A DNA stretch of 64,000 nucleotides from Tetraselmis striata (taxonomy: Eukaryota > Chlorophyta > Chlorodendrophyceae > Chlorodendrales > Chlorodendraceae): NCBI GenBank assembly GCA_006384855.1, contig VCJN01003120.1, positions 62,001 through 126,000 of the forward strand. Reading direction: 5' to 3'. Below the pieces are notes generated by a model that was given only the letters and a program-made list of their open reading frames with translations, searched no databases and was not told the DNA's origin. A program made the translations under genes and the position numbers. Below, one piece after another: positions 1 through 11,300 of this stretch; positions within the stretch are counted from its first letter, which is position 1, and each line of letters starts with the position of its first letter.

Positions 1-1137
1 GGACGATTGAGTACAGGCATGCAAGACTACGCAAACGCCCAGAACTAAGCAAACGGGCGCAGGGTGGCGCACATCGCAGACGGACGACAACGGAAAGCAG
101 GAAGGGTATGTTCATCGTCTAGAAGCATGCTACATGCACCACTCATCTGCCCTGCCAGTCCGTTCGGACGGAGTCTCTAGGGAGACCAGTGGCGAGGCCG
201 CCTCTGACTTCCGACACGGTGACTGCCTCGTCTCGTCCCTCCAGCAAGAAGAACATGTTGAGCCATTACCCGGGATCAAGCAACTGCAACTCGTTTACCG
301 CATGCTCCGCCGACGCATCAGGCATCTCCACTCCGGTGCAGCTGCGAGATCTCCTTGTGTAACCTCGCGTTCGTCGGCCTCATGCCTCGCCGCATGAACA
401 TGCCGTCTCCTGGCTTTCATTTGCTGCAAACCGAAGCAAGGCTCTCTCCGGTGTCTCTGCTTAAGCGCAGCAACAATGGTTCCGGTTGCGCTCCAGAGAT
501 CCTCGCAATGAAGGCAGTGCACGAAACTACTAGCACCGCCGGCCACCGTGGAAACCCCGAAGTCGGAATCGTAATGGGGCCGTCTGGACATTGCTGCATC
601 CTTCGGGTTGGTGAGCAATGAGGGGTGCGCGTGCGTCGGTGAGAGAGCGCGCGGATGATGATAATGACGAGTTAAATTATCATCCGTCGCAACGGACGAT
701 TTGGCGGCGCAACGGACATAGTCGCTACATGTACCGGTACCGGCGACGATGCAGGGACATGTAACCGCGCCACGCCGTATTGGCCGCGTGTAGCCCGCGC
801 ACGTTTACCTCACCAGCACGAATAATGGTACAAGTACAGGTACGTGCGCGGGAGCCAAATATGTATATGCGGCCATGCACGGTACGGGTACTGTTCGTTG
901 GTACACTATATGGGGCGCACACGGTACGGGTACCGGTCGTAGGTACATATAACGGCTATCGACGGGGTGTCATGGGGCTCACGGGGCGTCACGGGATGGG
1001 TCCCGATCCGAGTGCGCGCATATAAGCAGGTTGACAGTCCCAATGTAGGCACGTTTTTCATCGTAGAACACCTTATCTTGTATGGACGCTGCGGTACCAG
1101 TAACTTTTTGGGGGTTATTTGTGTTGATGCGGTGGAG
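1..1137. other. Non-coding or decayed retroelement sequence
   Basis: No gene can be supported here. Short overlapping reading frames occur on both strands at 134-620, but none shows a recognisable domain. Because the copia-like gag region at 1138-2021 reads leftwards, this stretch is where the rest of that element would lie, so it may be its decayed downstream part; I could not confirm protease, integrase or reverse transcriptase motifs. Around 725-950 the DNA is rich in GTACGGGTAC/GGTACATG-type words, a low-complexity texture. A copy of the 9-mer TAGTCGCTA lies near 719. Confidence 0.4.
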
Positions 1138-2021
1138 TTATATGCAGTGTAGGTCGGAGACTTGAGCTGGATACTTGAGCTTATTTAGCGCCTTGATTTT
1201 GACGCGCTGATACTTGAGGATGTCTGAGTCGTTTGCTGGGCATTGACTGGTCATGTGTCCCTCCCCGCACGAGCCACATGTACCGAATGCAGTTGTCTTG
1301 CGGAACACGCGTCTAGAACGCTGCTCTTGGGCAGTGACAAAGGCGTGACTGGATGATGCCGTAGGAGTCGGCGACCATGTGACGAATGGCGTGGCATATG
1401 AGTTATGCGAAGACGATCGAGCTGCCTCGGAGCAGTCAGGTGGGAGCTGCGAGACGACAATAGCCTTGGCTGTGCCATAACGTCCGTCCGAATTGACGCT
1501 TCTCAGAGTAGTCACGATGGCCATTGTGTCATGCAACCGGGCCTTGACCGATACTGCCGCGTTGTAGACGGTGATAGCTGTCCACTTAGCCTTGAGCCAC
1601 TTAGTGACTGCTTAGACTCATGGTGCTCGCGTGTGACCTCGGCCAAAAGACTACTGACAGTGCGCTTCATGTCTTGGCGATCGAGGCGGTGACCCACGCT
1701 AAGGTTGTCCCACGCTAACGCCCCTTGGTTTGTAGCTGGCGCGTCCTTCGGCAGTCGTAACTTGGCCTTCGCGTCAGCATGTTGCTGAGTCAGTTGCACA
1801 AGTAGATTGTATAGGTACCCCTGGAGTGGCACGTCGATTGCTCGGTCCGTCGGATCGATTAAAACAAATTCATCGCTCACCTCGGGCACTGCCATGTTTA
1901 GGTAGGAAATGAGTGTGTCTTTCCATACGACAAAACCGTTGGGTCGAACGAGCTTGGGGGGGTCGAGCTGCTTGACCGACTTTGTTGACATCAGTGTTGG
2001 TACACTACTGCTTATGTACAA
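1138..2021 (-). pseudogene. Copia-like retrotransposon gag, frameshifted
   Basis: Two overlapping minus-strand frames make up a gag-type protein. The first (2021 down to 1512) starts within the end of the adjacent LTR and contains a segment reading LVRPNGFVVWKDTLISYL, which resembles the N-terminal part of copia-type gag polypeptides (UBN2/DUF4219-like region). The second (1536 down to 1138) carries the zinc knuckle CGSCGEGHMTSQC, spaced C-x2-C-x3-H-x4-C, one residue shorter than the usual C-x2-C-x4-H-x4-C. The two halves are in different frames, so the gene as seen is broken near 1530. Gag proteins of this kind package the element RNA. No pol domain was recognised to the left. Family assignment is by resemblance only. 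Confidence 0.5.
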
Positions 2022-2255
2022 TGTAGCTAGGGTATGCCTTAGTACTTAGTACATTTCCTCATTGATTGTCCGCACTAGCACTGCGCGCGCGCACCAGGCA
2101 CCGCAACGCCTGCCTAGATGCGTGCGGCGCCAAGGCGGGCCTGGTCACTTCTATGCAACCCGCCACTCTCCGTGCTTCACGCTCCCTCCCACAGTGCCCG
2201 GCTCGCGCCGAGGCCCGCGCATGGCGGGTTGGTAGGGATGCTGCGCACAATAACA
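1983..2255 (-). repeat. LTR-like repeat, copy 1
   Basis: On the plus strand it starts TGTTGACATC and ends at about CACAATAACA, near-identical to the copy at 2825-3108. TGTTG/CAACA ends are the usual inverted termini of copia LTRs. It lies directly upstream of the minus-strand gag frame, whose likely start (ATGTCAACA at 1991-1983) falls inside the repeat end, so I read this as the 5' LTR of that element. Confidence 0.6.
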
Positions 2256-2824
2256 GGTTATGGGCCCTCTACTAGGGAGAGTAGTGGGAGAGCTGTCTGA
2301 CGCTAGATCTATCAGAACGTCCGTCTGGGCGGGACGCTTGGACGCAAAACTGAGATCACCGCAGCCAGAAGGGGTCTCAACACTCAAACGACTACACGTC
2401 GCACTCGCGGCGCAATGTAACCTCAAGGTTCGCGCACCTTCAGCAAAATGAGCGCACACCCGGAAGCTGGCTACCATGACGCCAGCGACCGCCCTGTACG
2501 GGCTCGCCAGCTACCAAGACGCCAGCGACCGCCGCGTATTTCAGTTCCCGCCCGAACTCACTGATTCTCGGCTCGGCCGATCGAGACTTAAAACCAGCAG
2601 CCCAAAGGCATGCGGGAGCTCAGCATTTCCGGAGAAGCGTCACTCGACGCAAGCCTGCTTCGCTCGCCACCGTCCGTATACAGCCCACGCAGTTAGACTC
2701 CCTAGAAGACCAGCCCGACCCACGCCAAGATCAGGGCATGGCGGGATGCCTCGATGAGGCTAGCGAATAGCGTCAGCATTCGGACCCCTGGCTAGAGCAT
2801 CCCCTAGCGACATTGAGAGGGGGG
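2256..2824. other. Spacer between two LTR-like copies
   Basis: About 570 bases between the two LTR-like repeats. No coding region is supported; small frames at 2260-2451 and 2476-2757 have no recognisable features. A short phrase (ccagctaccaagacgccagc or a close variant) is repeated at about 2468-2487 and 2507-2526. Confidence 0.4.
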
Positions 2825-3108
2825 TGTTGACATCAGTGTTGGTACACTACTGCTCATGTACAATGTAGCTAGGGTATACTAGGGATATGCCTTAGTACTG
2901 TAGTACATATCCTCATTGATTGTCCGCACTAGCACTGCTCGCGCACACCAGGCACCGCAACGCCTGCCTCTAGATGCGTGCGGCGCCCAGGCGGGCCTGG
3001 TCACTTCTTTGTAACCAGCCACTCCCCGTGCTTCACGCTCCCTCCCACAGTGCCCGGCTCGCGCCGGGGCCCGCGCATGGCGGGTTGGTAGGAATGCTGC
3101 GCACAACA
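2825..3108 (-). repeat. LTR-like repeat, copy 2
   Basis: A 284-bp direct copy of 1983-2255, starting TGTTGACATC and ending GCACAACA, with scattered substitutions and a few small insertions (for example an extra tract near 2876-2890). It could be a solo LTR or the LTR of a second, nested element of the same family. The gag-like frames at 3033-3847 begin on its right-hand side. Confidence 0.6.
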
Positions 3109-3847
3109 GACTTGGTCACTTGTTCATATACCCACGACAGATGCTCGACTTCCAGACGGCACCCTGTTGTAGATCGGCTGGGCTGACGGTGTGGCAACGA
3201 TTCGGAGCACGATAATACGATTGCTGTCCCAGGTATCCAGAAACTGCAGGTGGAGGTGGAGGCGGAGCCTGAGCCGGAGGTGGCGCTGGGTACGCGGTAT
3301 GGCCCGCTGGTTAGCAAGTAGTGCTTCCATTGTTCTGCATTGTTTAGCTTGAAACAAACGCAGCTCCTCTTAGAAAGTTTCTGTCCGGCGACAAGATCGC
3401 GCTGACCCTCAGTCAGCTGAGTAGCGATGGCAGCAATAACCTCACGGTACTGATGGTCTTGTCGACTGTCGAGCAGTGCCAGTCGAGCATGTAGCTCGTT
3501 TTCGTAGGAGTCGTCATTGCCGGAGTCTTCCGTCCGTTTCGTCGGAAACGCGTCCGAGTTCTTTGGCATTCTCCATGAGGCTTTGTCGAGTCGCTGGTAT
3601 GACGTGAGTCTCGGCGTGTTGTTCTTCGCTTGTTACGAGGCCGGGAAGGCCAGGAGGGGGTGAGTCGGCCATAGTGGTGGTAGATCCAGTGGGAGGTGCT
3701 GTCGTTCAGGCCAGCCGGGAGAGCATCCATATGAAAGATATGCTGTATGCCAGCTCCGGCACCTGTAAGTGCTTCGCAACCTTCCGCGGCTCCGGGACTT
3801 GTAAGTGCGTCCGCCGCTTTCGACACAGCTCCGACTGGCCTTGTCAC
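3033..3847 (-). pseudogene. Retroelement gag-like fragment
   Basis: Two overlapping minus-strand frames (3569-3033 and 3847-3413) encode hydrophilic, Gln/Arg/Ser-rich protein, including a helical segment reading ENELHARLALLDSRQDHQYR. This kind of coiled-coil-prone segment is common in Ty3-type gag proteins. No zinc knuckle or enzyme motif is visible, and the first frame runs into the LTR-like repeat at 2825-3108. I call it retroelement debris because of position and texture only; a short degenerate host gene cannot be excluded. Confidence 0.3.
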
Positions 3848-4336
3848 CCGCTCAAATAGACCATAGAGATCTCAAAAGTTCCCGGTCGCCTATGTGGAGT
3901 TGCAGCGATTCGAATTCGAAAGAGTGATTTTTCGGAAAAATCGAAAACTAAGCGAAGCACAGTGTCTGTTTAAAGTGCGTTTCTCGGGGGATTTGCATGT
4001 GCCCCAGAGGCAAGTATCGCTCGCTCGGAGCAGAGTCGATGATTCAAATATCTATACACACGAGTGTGTGAGGGCCCATAACCTATATACAGACCAGTCC
4101 CTGAGACGTGTCTGTGTGCGTGCTTGCCCGGGGCAAGATGATGGTGGGGCAGCTGGCCGGACCAAGCTGCTGGGACAGAAGAAGTCACAAAAGCAGCAGT
4201 GCGGGGCTGAGCCTAGGCGCGGCAGAGCGCGTTGCGTGCCGCTAATAGTGATGCTCGCGCTGTAGTCTGAAAGTGCGCTAATCGAATCACTAAGTATCGT
4301 ATTAGCGCGCGGCGCGCACGATGTAATCATCAGTCT
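3848..4336. other. No supported gene
   Basis: About 490 bases. A 123-codon plus-strand frame (3894-4265) has no recognisable domain and is overlapped by minus-strand frames of similar size. Nothing else stands out. Confidence 0.4.
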
Positions 4337-4852
4337 TCAGCCGTCAGCAGTCTTCAGGTCTGATGCAATGTAACTCGTCACGCTCCAGAACAGCCTGTCA
4401 TATTGCATAATCCAACAATTCCATGACACATTGTGCAAACACAGGGAATTGCCGGTGCGGCGCTCATGGGCCGGCAGCGGTATGTTGTGGATTACGCCCG
4501 GCTCGTAGCCGAATACCTTCTCCTTCCTGTGGACATTGGGCCGCTCCCACTCGCCCGTGTTGATGATGTAAAGCATGTTACCCCCCTCGCCGGTGTAGGT
4601 ATCTGAATGTGGTCTCGGCAAGATTGTCGGCAACGCCCGCGGCTGCCCCGGTTTGTTGACCCGCACTCTGGTCGTCGGTGTCAGTAGATTGACGTGCGGC
4701 GCCAGGTGCGGTGGCAGCATCTTCTGCAACAAGCGCGGCTGCATGCGTGCTCGCCTCTCCCACACTCCCCTCAGTCTCTCAACGTGTCCCGTGTTCGTCC
4801 GAAACCGACGCACCTGGTGATGAGAACCTCCGCAGCCCACCTCATTGATCAC
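4337..4852 (-). CDS. Uncharacterised 171-residue ORF, possibly transposon-derived
   Basis: A single open frame of 171 codons without introns, in a retroelement-rich neighbourhood. Near the C-terminus it reads KVFGYEPGVIHNIPLPAHERR and then TGNSLCLH. This order (an E-x-x-x-G-Y/F element, a spacer, then an R..GNS element) resembles the C-terminal end of cytosine-5 DNA methyltransferases, where motif X contains GN(S/A), and methylase-like C-terminal modules are known in some algal retroelements. That link is inference from a few residues. No catalytic PCQ motif is present, so at most this is a fragment. It may also be a chance frame. Confidence 0.3.
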   Translation of the reverse strand: MINEVGCGGSHHQVRRFRTNTGHVERLRGVWERRARMQPRLLQKMLPPHLAPHVNLLTPTTRVRVNKPGQPRALPTILPRPHSDTYTGEGGNMLYIINTGEWERPNVHRKEKVFGYEPGVIHNIPLPAHERRTGNSLCLHNVSWNCWIMQYDRLFWSVTSYIASDLKTADG

Positions 4853-5592
4853 TAGTGCGCCTCAGATAATCATGTACTTCTCATACTTTCGTTTGTTGGA
4901 TGTGCACCCATGCGGCCATGCAACGCGCGGGATGAATGCCGCCACAATCCCAATACATGGTGCGACATGTTAAAGCGTACCATTATGTGGTACGCGGGCG
5001 ATAGATACAAGGTTATTTCGCTATGGTCGGCAAAAGCTAGCCAAGTGGCAAACAATGCGGTATGTATAATCATCAGGTGCGCTCCATTATCGGTAGGCAT
5101 CATTCCATTTTCCTGCTACCAATGCACCCTGGCATTGTCACCCTGCCTTCACGCTACCTACTGAGACGTTTTTTGTCTGTCAACATTTATTACTACATGT
5201 GACCAGCAGACCAGCAACACTGGCGACATGTACCAGTTCAGCATTGCTCTACACAACACACACCGTACCAGCAGAAATACACAACAGGAGCAGTGCCGTG
5301 TGCTGGGAGCTCAGACACAGCAGCAATCGCGGTATGAATCAATTTGCTATGTGACATAACACCACCACCACATATATATAAACAAATGTGATCATCCGTC
5401 CTTTGGCATGTCACCGGGTCTTCATCGCTGCGCTGCAAAGCACATGTGACATGCAGCATTGGCCTGTCAGGCAATGAGCTGGTGGGTTAAGGCTTTCAAT
5501 AAAGTTGCGATGCCGCGCTGCGGCTAGCCTTCAACCCGCTGCATATGAGACCCATCGAAGCCAAATGTCCCAAGATTGCAACCCGCGCGCCC
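4853..5592. other. Intergenic, 3' flank of the giant gene
   Basis: About 740 bases with only small, unsupported reading frames. It lies immediately downstream of the stop codon of the large minus-strand gene and should contain its 3' untranslated region. I saw no clear TGTAA-type polyadenylation signal close to the stop. Confidence 0.4.
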
Positions 5593-7306
5593 TCACGGCG
5601 CAGGCAGCGCTAGCGGCTGCCGGCCGTCCCCCTCTCTTTCGGAGGCCGCGCTCTTCAGGATGCCGCCTGCAGCGCGTGAACGCGCGGGCACCGTGGTCGC
5701 CGTCCTACTCGACTGCCGCGAGAGCCCCAGCGCGTCCTCGTTCTCAAACACCGTCTTGTTGACGAGGCGCAGAAGGTCGCCCTGCTTGCTGCGCTTCTTG
5801 CCCATGTCCCTGCCCGCCCAGGTCTAGCAAACGAAGATCGTCAGCAACCTCTCCACAACGGTACACCGGTGGCAGTGTCGCGCGCTGGCCGTCAAACTAG
5901 GCGCTCGTTCCGGCGAGCCCCGGCAAAAGCCAGGCGTTGTGGTGGTTTGGCCGGCGAGGGCTAGCACGCTATGCAGGGCTGTGATTACCTCGTCGGCCTC
6001 GGCAGATTCTGGGTCCCAGGTCTCGGCGGCCTCAATCGCAGCCATCTCGCCCTCATCGCCTCCGTCCAGCTCGCGCGTCGTCTCCTCATCAACCACCTCC
6101 GCGCGCCGAATAAGGGCGCCCTGAAAGCCACGGCCGTAACGGCACCGGCGTCAGCCACAGCGATGCCGATGCACGGCCCAACCCCATAGGACGCCCGCTA
6201 TAGCCGGAAAAAAAGACGCCCGCTTGTATCGGAAACGCATTCCAAGCTGTCGGACACTGCGGCTCGGTGGTGTGGGCGGCAGAGCCAGGCACGGAGCGGC
6301 GCACCCACCTGCCCCCAGAACCCAAAGCGGAACATCGTGTCGTCGCGCTTGACCATCGTCGCCGCGGCAGTCTCCGACAGCTTGCCCATGATGACCCGCT
6401 CCTTCTCCTCCATCCGCCGCGTCGGCGCTGTGCTGTACAGCGTCGACTTGCTGTCCGGTGCCGCCAGCCGCCGCGCCAGCTCCTGTGGCGGAAGGGGGAC
6501 AACAGCGGGTTTGGGGAGGTGGGCGTTGAGTGTGGGAGTTGTGGACCGGCGCGGCCAAAACAGGCGGCCCTATAGCCGGTGCAGCTCGACGGAGCTTCGA
6601 AGCTAAGCGCGCCGGCAGCGCCCTTGAGCAGGGTGGCGATTAGCCACTCGGAGCTAAGGCGATAACGTAGGAGTGCCGACCCAAACACACCGCAAAGCGC
6701 TCCATCCCCTGCTTGCAGATTATTCTTCATGTACGGTTTCTCGAGTTACGCATATGGACAGCGCCGACTGGTCGTCGCGCCCATTCAGCATTTAATGCTA
6801 TTACTTGTTTCATTTTAGCAATGAATAATTAGGGATTATACCATGCATGTATATTGGTTCTTAATATATCCGGTTGGGGATTATTTGTTTACATTGTGGT
6901 TTAGAACCCTAAAGCTGAAACCTTAAAACCCTAAGCCCAGTGCCAGGGATTCTATGATATGGCACACGGTTCGGATCCGTTCCGTGAAAAGACGCATGTG
7001 ATGATAATAGATAGACTAACTGACCCCATATTGGGAATCGCCTCCAACCAGACGGCCTCATGCAATTGGGTGGAGGGGGGGGGGGGGGGGGGGGGGGGGG
7101 GAGGGGAGGGGCTGCTGCCTCACCTCCTCTGCAGCCCGCTGCTCTTCCGCGTGCTTCTGCGCGACCTCCTCGGGCCGCAACGTGCGCGAAAACTGCGCCG
7201 CCTGATTCGCGACTGCTGCTGCCGCCTCCGCGGCGCCCACTCGGCTGCGCATCCTGTTCATCGCCATCTTGGTGTCGCGGGTCAGCTTCTTGGGCACCGC
7301 CACCAT
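5593..7306 (-). other. Charged helical C-terminal tail of the giant protein
   Basis: Exons 19-22 (residues 2604-2842) encode Ala/Glu/Arg-rich helix, likely coiled coil (VAQKHAEEQRAAEEELARRL), a conserved-looking patch (TMVKRDDTMFRFGFWGQ), an acidic stretch and a Ser/Arg-rich end closing at a TGA at 5593-5595. All four exons are joined in phase 0. I do not recognise a named domain. Confidence 0.55.
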
Positions 7307-8274
7307 CTGCAAGGCACAGCATCCGCACAGCGCGCCCTCGCCGTCAGCAACATAGCGAGGCATGGACGCAATGCCGTTGCCAGTGCACACCACCAGCAAT
7401 GTGCCACTCGCGACCGGGTTGCAATGCGCAGAGGTATAAGCATCGCTGTGTATTGGGCAGCGGACAGTGAGGAAATGCTGGCTTGCCAATGCAGCGTGGA
7501 TGTGGTGGTGGTGGGGAGGTAGGGAAGGGGGGGGCGGGGGGGGGACCGAGAAGGGGGAGTCCTTGATAGGCGTCCAGGGGCCGTCGGGGTGCGTGGCGTG
7601 CGTGATGTCGATGGAGTACGCGCCGGCGATGGGCACTGCGTAGCTCATCTCAAAGACGCCCGCCTGGTTGCTGCGGACCGTGCCGTCCAGCACCGCCTTG
7701 CGGAAGCGCATCTTCTTGCCTTTTCCCGTCAGCCCGCCGCCCTTGAGCGCGATGCGGAAGATGTCGTTGCGGTTGCGCGTCTGGTTGCCGTGCATGTCGT
7801 GCGTCGTCACCTTGATGAACGACGGCTCAAACGGGTGGCACTCATCCAGCCCGCCGCCATCCGCCTGGTGCAAACCAAAGCCAAGGAACTTGAGTTCCAT
7901 AACCGCACTTTTGGCTTGCCATATTACATACTTTTTTCCGTGTACCCTTTTGCAGAGAGGGAGCGACTTGCGTTGTCAATCAGTCAGTCAATAAGTTAAT
8001 AAATAAAAAGCATAATCAATACAACGTACAAATACAACGTACATGTAATAATGCATGTACATGTACATAATGCCATGCATATACATGCATAATCAAATTA
8101 AACGTACAAAAATAAAACGTACAATCAATACATGAATGAAAAAAAGCAAAATAAATAAATCTATCTATCTATCAATCAGTGTATCAATCTACCAATCATT
8201 CAATCAATCAATCCATCAATCGATCAATCCATCAATCAATCCATCCATCCATCGATCCATCAATCAATCAATCA

Positions 8275-8317
<43 letters not shown>

Positions 8318-11300
8318 AATAAATTGATACATGAATCGATAAAATTAATCATCGATTCATCAATCACAATACAAAACATATCAAGCACGGAATCTGCGAC
8401 TCAATGGTGCAAATCTGTTCTTTGCTCGTGTGACCCGTTGGCGATTGTGAATTTCAACACGAGTTCTGGTTCAACGGTACCGGCCGCCGTCCACCTTTCA
8501 ACTGCCAAGAGGTAGGTCGACGGCAGGGCGTGGGGTGGGGGAGGGTGGGGGGGGGGGGGGGGATGCGCACCCGGCATCTGTGGGGCGCCGTCACGTCAGG
8601 CGTGACCTGCAGCTGGAAGGGGCAGCCGGGCAGCAGCTGCCGGCCTAGCTTGATCACGCCCGTATACTCGCCCGCCTTGGTGGCGACAAAGCTGGCCTTG
8701 TACGAGGCGCTCGTCAGCGGACCCTCCACGATGCCCTGCGGTGCCGCGCATGGGTGAACGGCTGAGCTCATAGACAAAGTGGAGGGGGGGGGCGCAGGCT
8801 GCTGGCTGCTCATGTGGCAGGGATAGAGTTGCATCCAAGGTCACATGAGGAACCATGGGCGTGAGCAATGAGAAGTACAACGGCTGCCATGCGGTGGTGT
8901 CAGAAAGAGCCTCAATGCACGGCATGGCGCGGATTTGGAAGACGCCCCACCTCAATGAAGGCCGGCCCGCGAAGCTCCAGGCAAAAGTCCTCTCCCGGGG
9001 TGTCTTCGTTCAGCCGCTTGGACACAATGTCCAGCTCTGCGCGCTCGCCGGCCACAGTGCGCTCCAGGCCAGAGCCTACCGTGCGCAGGGTGTGACTCAG
9101 CCGGGCAATCTCGTAGGCAGGCACCCGTCGCATCAAACTGTTCAGCTCCAGCGGCAGGGGCAGGCGGAAAGGACCTCCGGGGAACCGTGGGGGGGGGGGG
9201 GGGGGGGGGTTGGTCGCACTCACCGCTGACGATGAACGCCTTTGCCACCTCCTCATCCACGACCTTAAAGCCGCCAAAGAGGCCCACGTTGAACAGCCCC
9301 GCTGGCACCACCTGGAAACGTCCGCAACGGCAGAGTGAGACGGGATCGAGCGCAGCATCACGTGCGTATTGGAACGCGGCGCCCGCGGGAGGAATAACAG
9401 GAATGACAAGTGTACAGCGCAATCCCGCAATGGCATCTGCGGATGAAGGTGAAAGCTGGTGGTGAGAATGGAAGCCGCACGAGGCACGAGGGCACCACAA
9501 TAGACCAAAAACGACCGTTGCATATTTACGGGTGCCCACGCGGCAACAATAGCACTGCTGCGGTTGAGAACCTGAGAACCTGCCAGAGGTCAAATGTAGA
9601 TGAAAGTATAGCTCACCTATTGAGAATGTTCTTATAGGTGGCACGCAAGATTAATTTGAGGCTTAAAGTACGGGTTTTCATAGGTGCGCCGGTACCCATA
9701 TTTGGATGTACGTATTGGTTAGAATTGCGGAGCATGTGATTGCCCCTTGCATACGGTAAGGTGGAATTCGTTCGGGTTTCGGTGAATTGCTTGCGAATGG
9801 GCAGACCTTGACGGAGAAGGGCGATCCGCGGATGGGCTGCCCGTCGAGCTCGATGTCTAGGACGGCCTTGTAGTACGCCAGCTCCTCGCCGCGGAATCGC
9901 ACGAGGTAGGTGCCGTTACGCAGATCCTTGATGTCGCCGTAGAGCGTTTGGTTGCCGCTCACGTTGAGCGTGAAGTTGTCGAGGCCGCGCGTGCGGAGCG
10001 CGCCCTTCACGTCCACCGCCTGCACCAGAAACTCGCCCGTCTCGCCCACCGTCAGCATGCGGGGCACGCCGTCGGCGAAGCACTGCGACGCGTCCGTCGG
10101 CGCGGGCGCCACGCGCTGCATAAAGGGTGACATCAGCACGTGCTCTCCGTCCAGCGTCACCTCCACGCGGTACACCGTCGCGCCCTGGTACTCGTCCTCC
10201 ACACCCGGAGTGTAGCTCACGGTGTAGTTCCCGTCGCCGTGGTCGCGCACCGTGGTCGGCACCTCCCAGCCAGCCAACATGTGCGCCTCCAGCGAGTGCG
10301 CAGGGGCGTCGTATCGGCCGCACGCATTGCCGTAGCGGTCGCGCACGCGCACGTAAAATTCCACCGTCTCGGCCGCCGCGCTCGCGCCGATGACGCCAGG
10401 TCCGCTGACGGTGGAGGCGGCGGCAGAGGGCGGGCCGTGCAGCGAGACGACGGGCCAGGGACCGCCCGGCACGGGCTTCAAGTAGCGCTTGACGGCGGCG
10501 AGGGTGGAGCCGTAGGCGCTGCTGGCGGCTGAGATGCGCAGCTCGTATTCGCCGAGAAAAACTGTGTGGTAGCTGATGCCGTACGTGCCATCGCCATTGT
10601 CGGCGATTGTCGCCAGAAACTCCTTCCCGTTGGCGAGGTACACCAGGCGCGCGTCGATAAAGTCCCCGCCGGCGAGGATCTGGTTGCGGTACAGGTCGAA
10701 CGCCTGCAGCGTAAGGTACTGCTCGACGCCGCATTGCACCGCGTTGGTGCGGTCGCCCAGCGCCTCGCCGTGCAACCCGGGGCCCTCGACACGGCAGTTG
10801 GCCGCGTCCAGTGCGCCGAAGCGTATGCTGAACCGCACCGGGTGACCCGCGAACGTGCTGGCCCTGCGAGCCTGGGTTCATGCTGACGATGTCCACCGCG
10901 CAGTGGCCGCTCTCGTAAGGCGTGAAGGAAACGGTGTAGCTGCCGTCGATGTTGTCGCGCACCTCAAACTTCTCGACGCCGAACGCCTCGCCGCTGGGTA
11001 GCAGAATGCCACGGTAGTCCTCCTCAAGGCGCTGGAACTTGACGGCCCACTTGTCGCCGCCACGCATCCTCTGGTTGCCAAACTTGTCAACGGCGCGGAC
11101 CTGCGGAGTTGGCCCACCGCTGCGGGGTCAGTGACCGTATTGCCCTCTACTCCCCCCATGACAATTCTTAATGGCTAACATAACAGTAACAACTCACCGG
11201 GGTATGCGATTTTAATAACCAAGCAATAATATTGATACTAGTTAGTACAGGATGACAATAAACCACATATTCTTAGGAAAAGCAGGAATAAGAGGCATAT

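Noticed and set aside
8136-8327. Small frame coding SIYLSIYL repeats
   Set aside because: Translation of a tetranucleotide microsatellite.
10840-11100. Intron to explain the frame change in exon 14
   Set aside because: No GT-AG pair would remove only the surplus base while keeping the continuous filamin sequence; a one-base indel is simpler.
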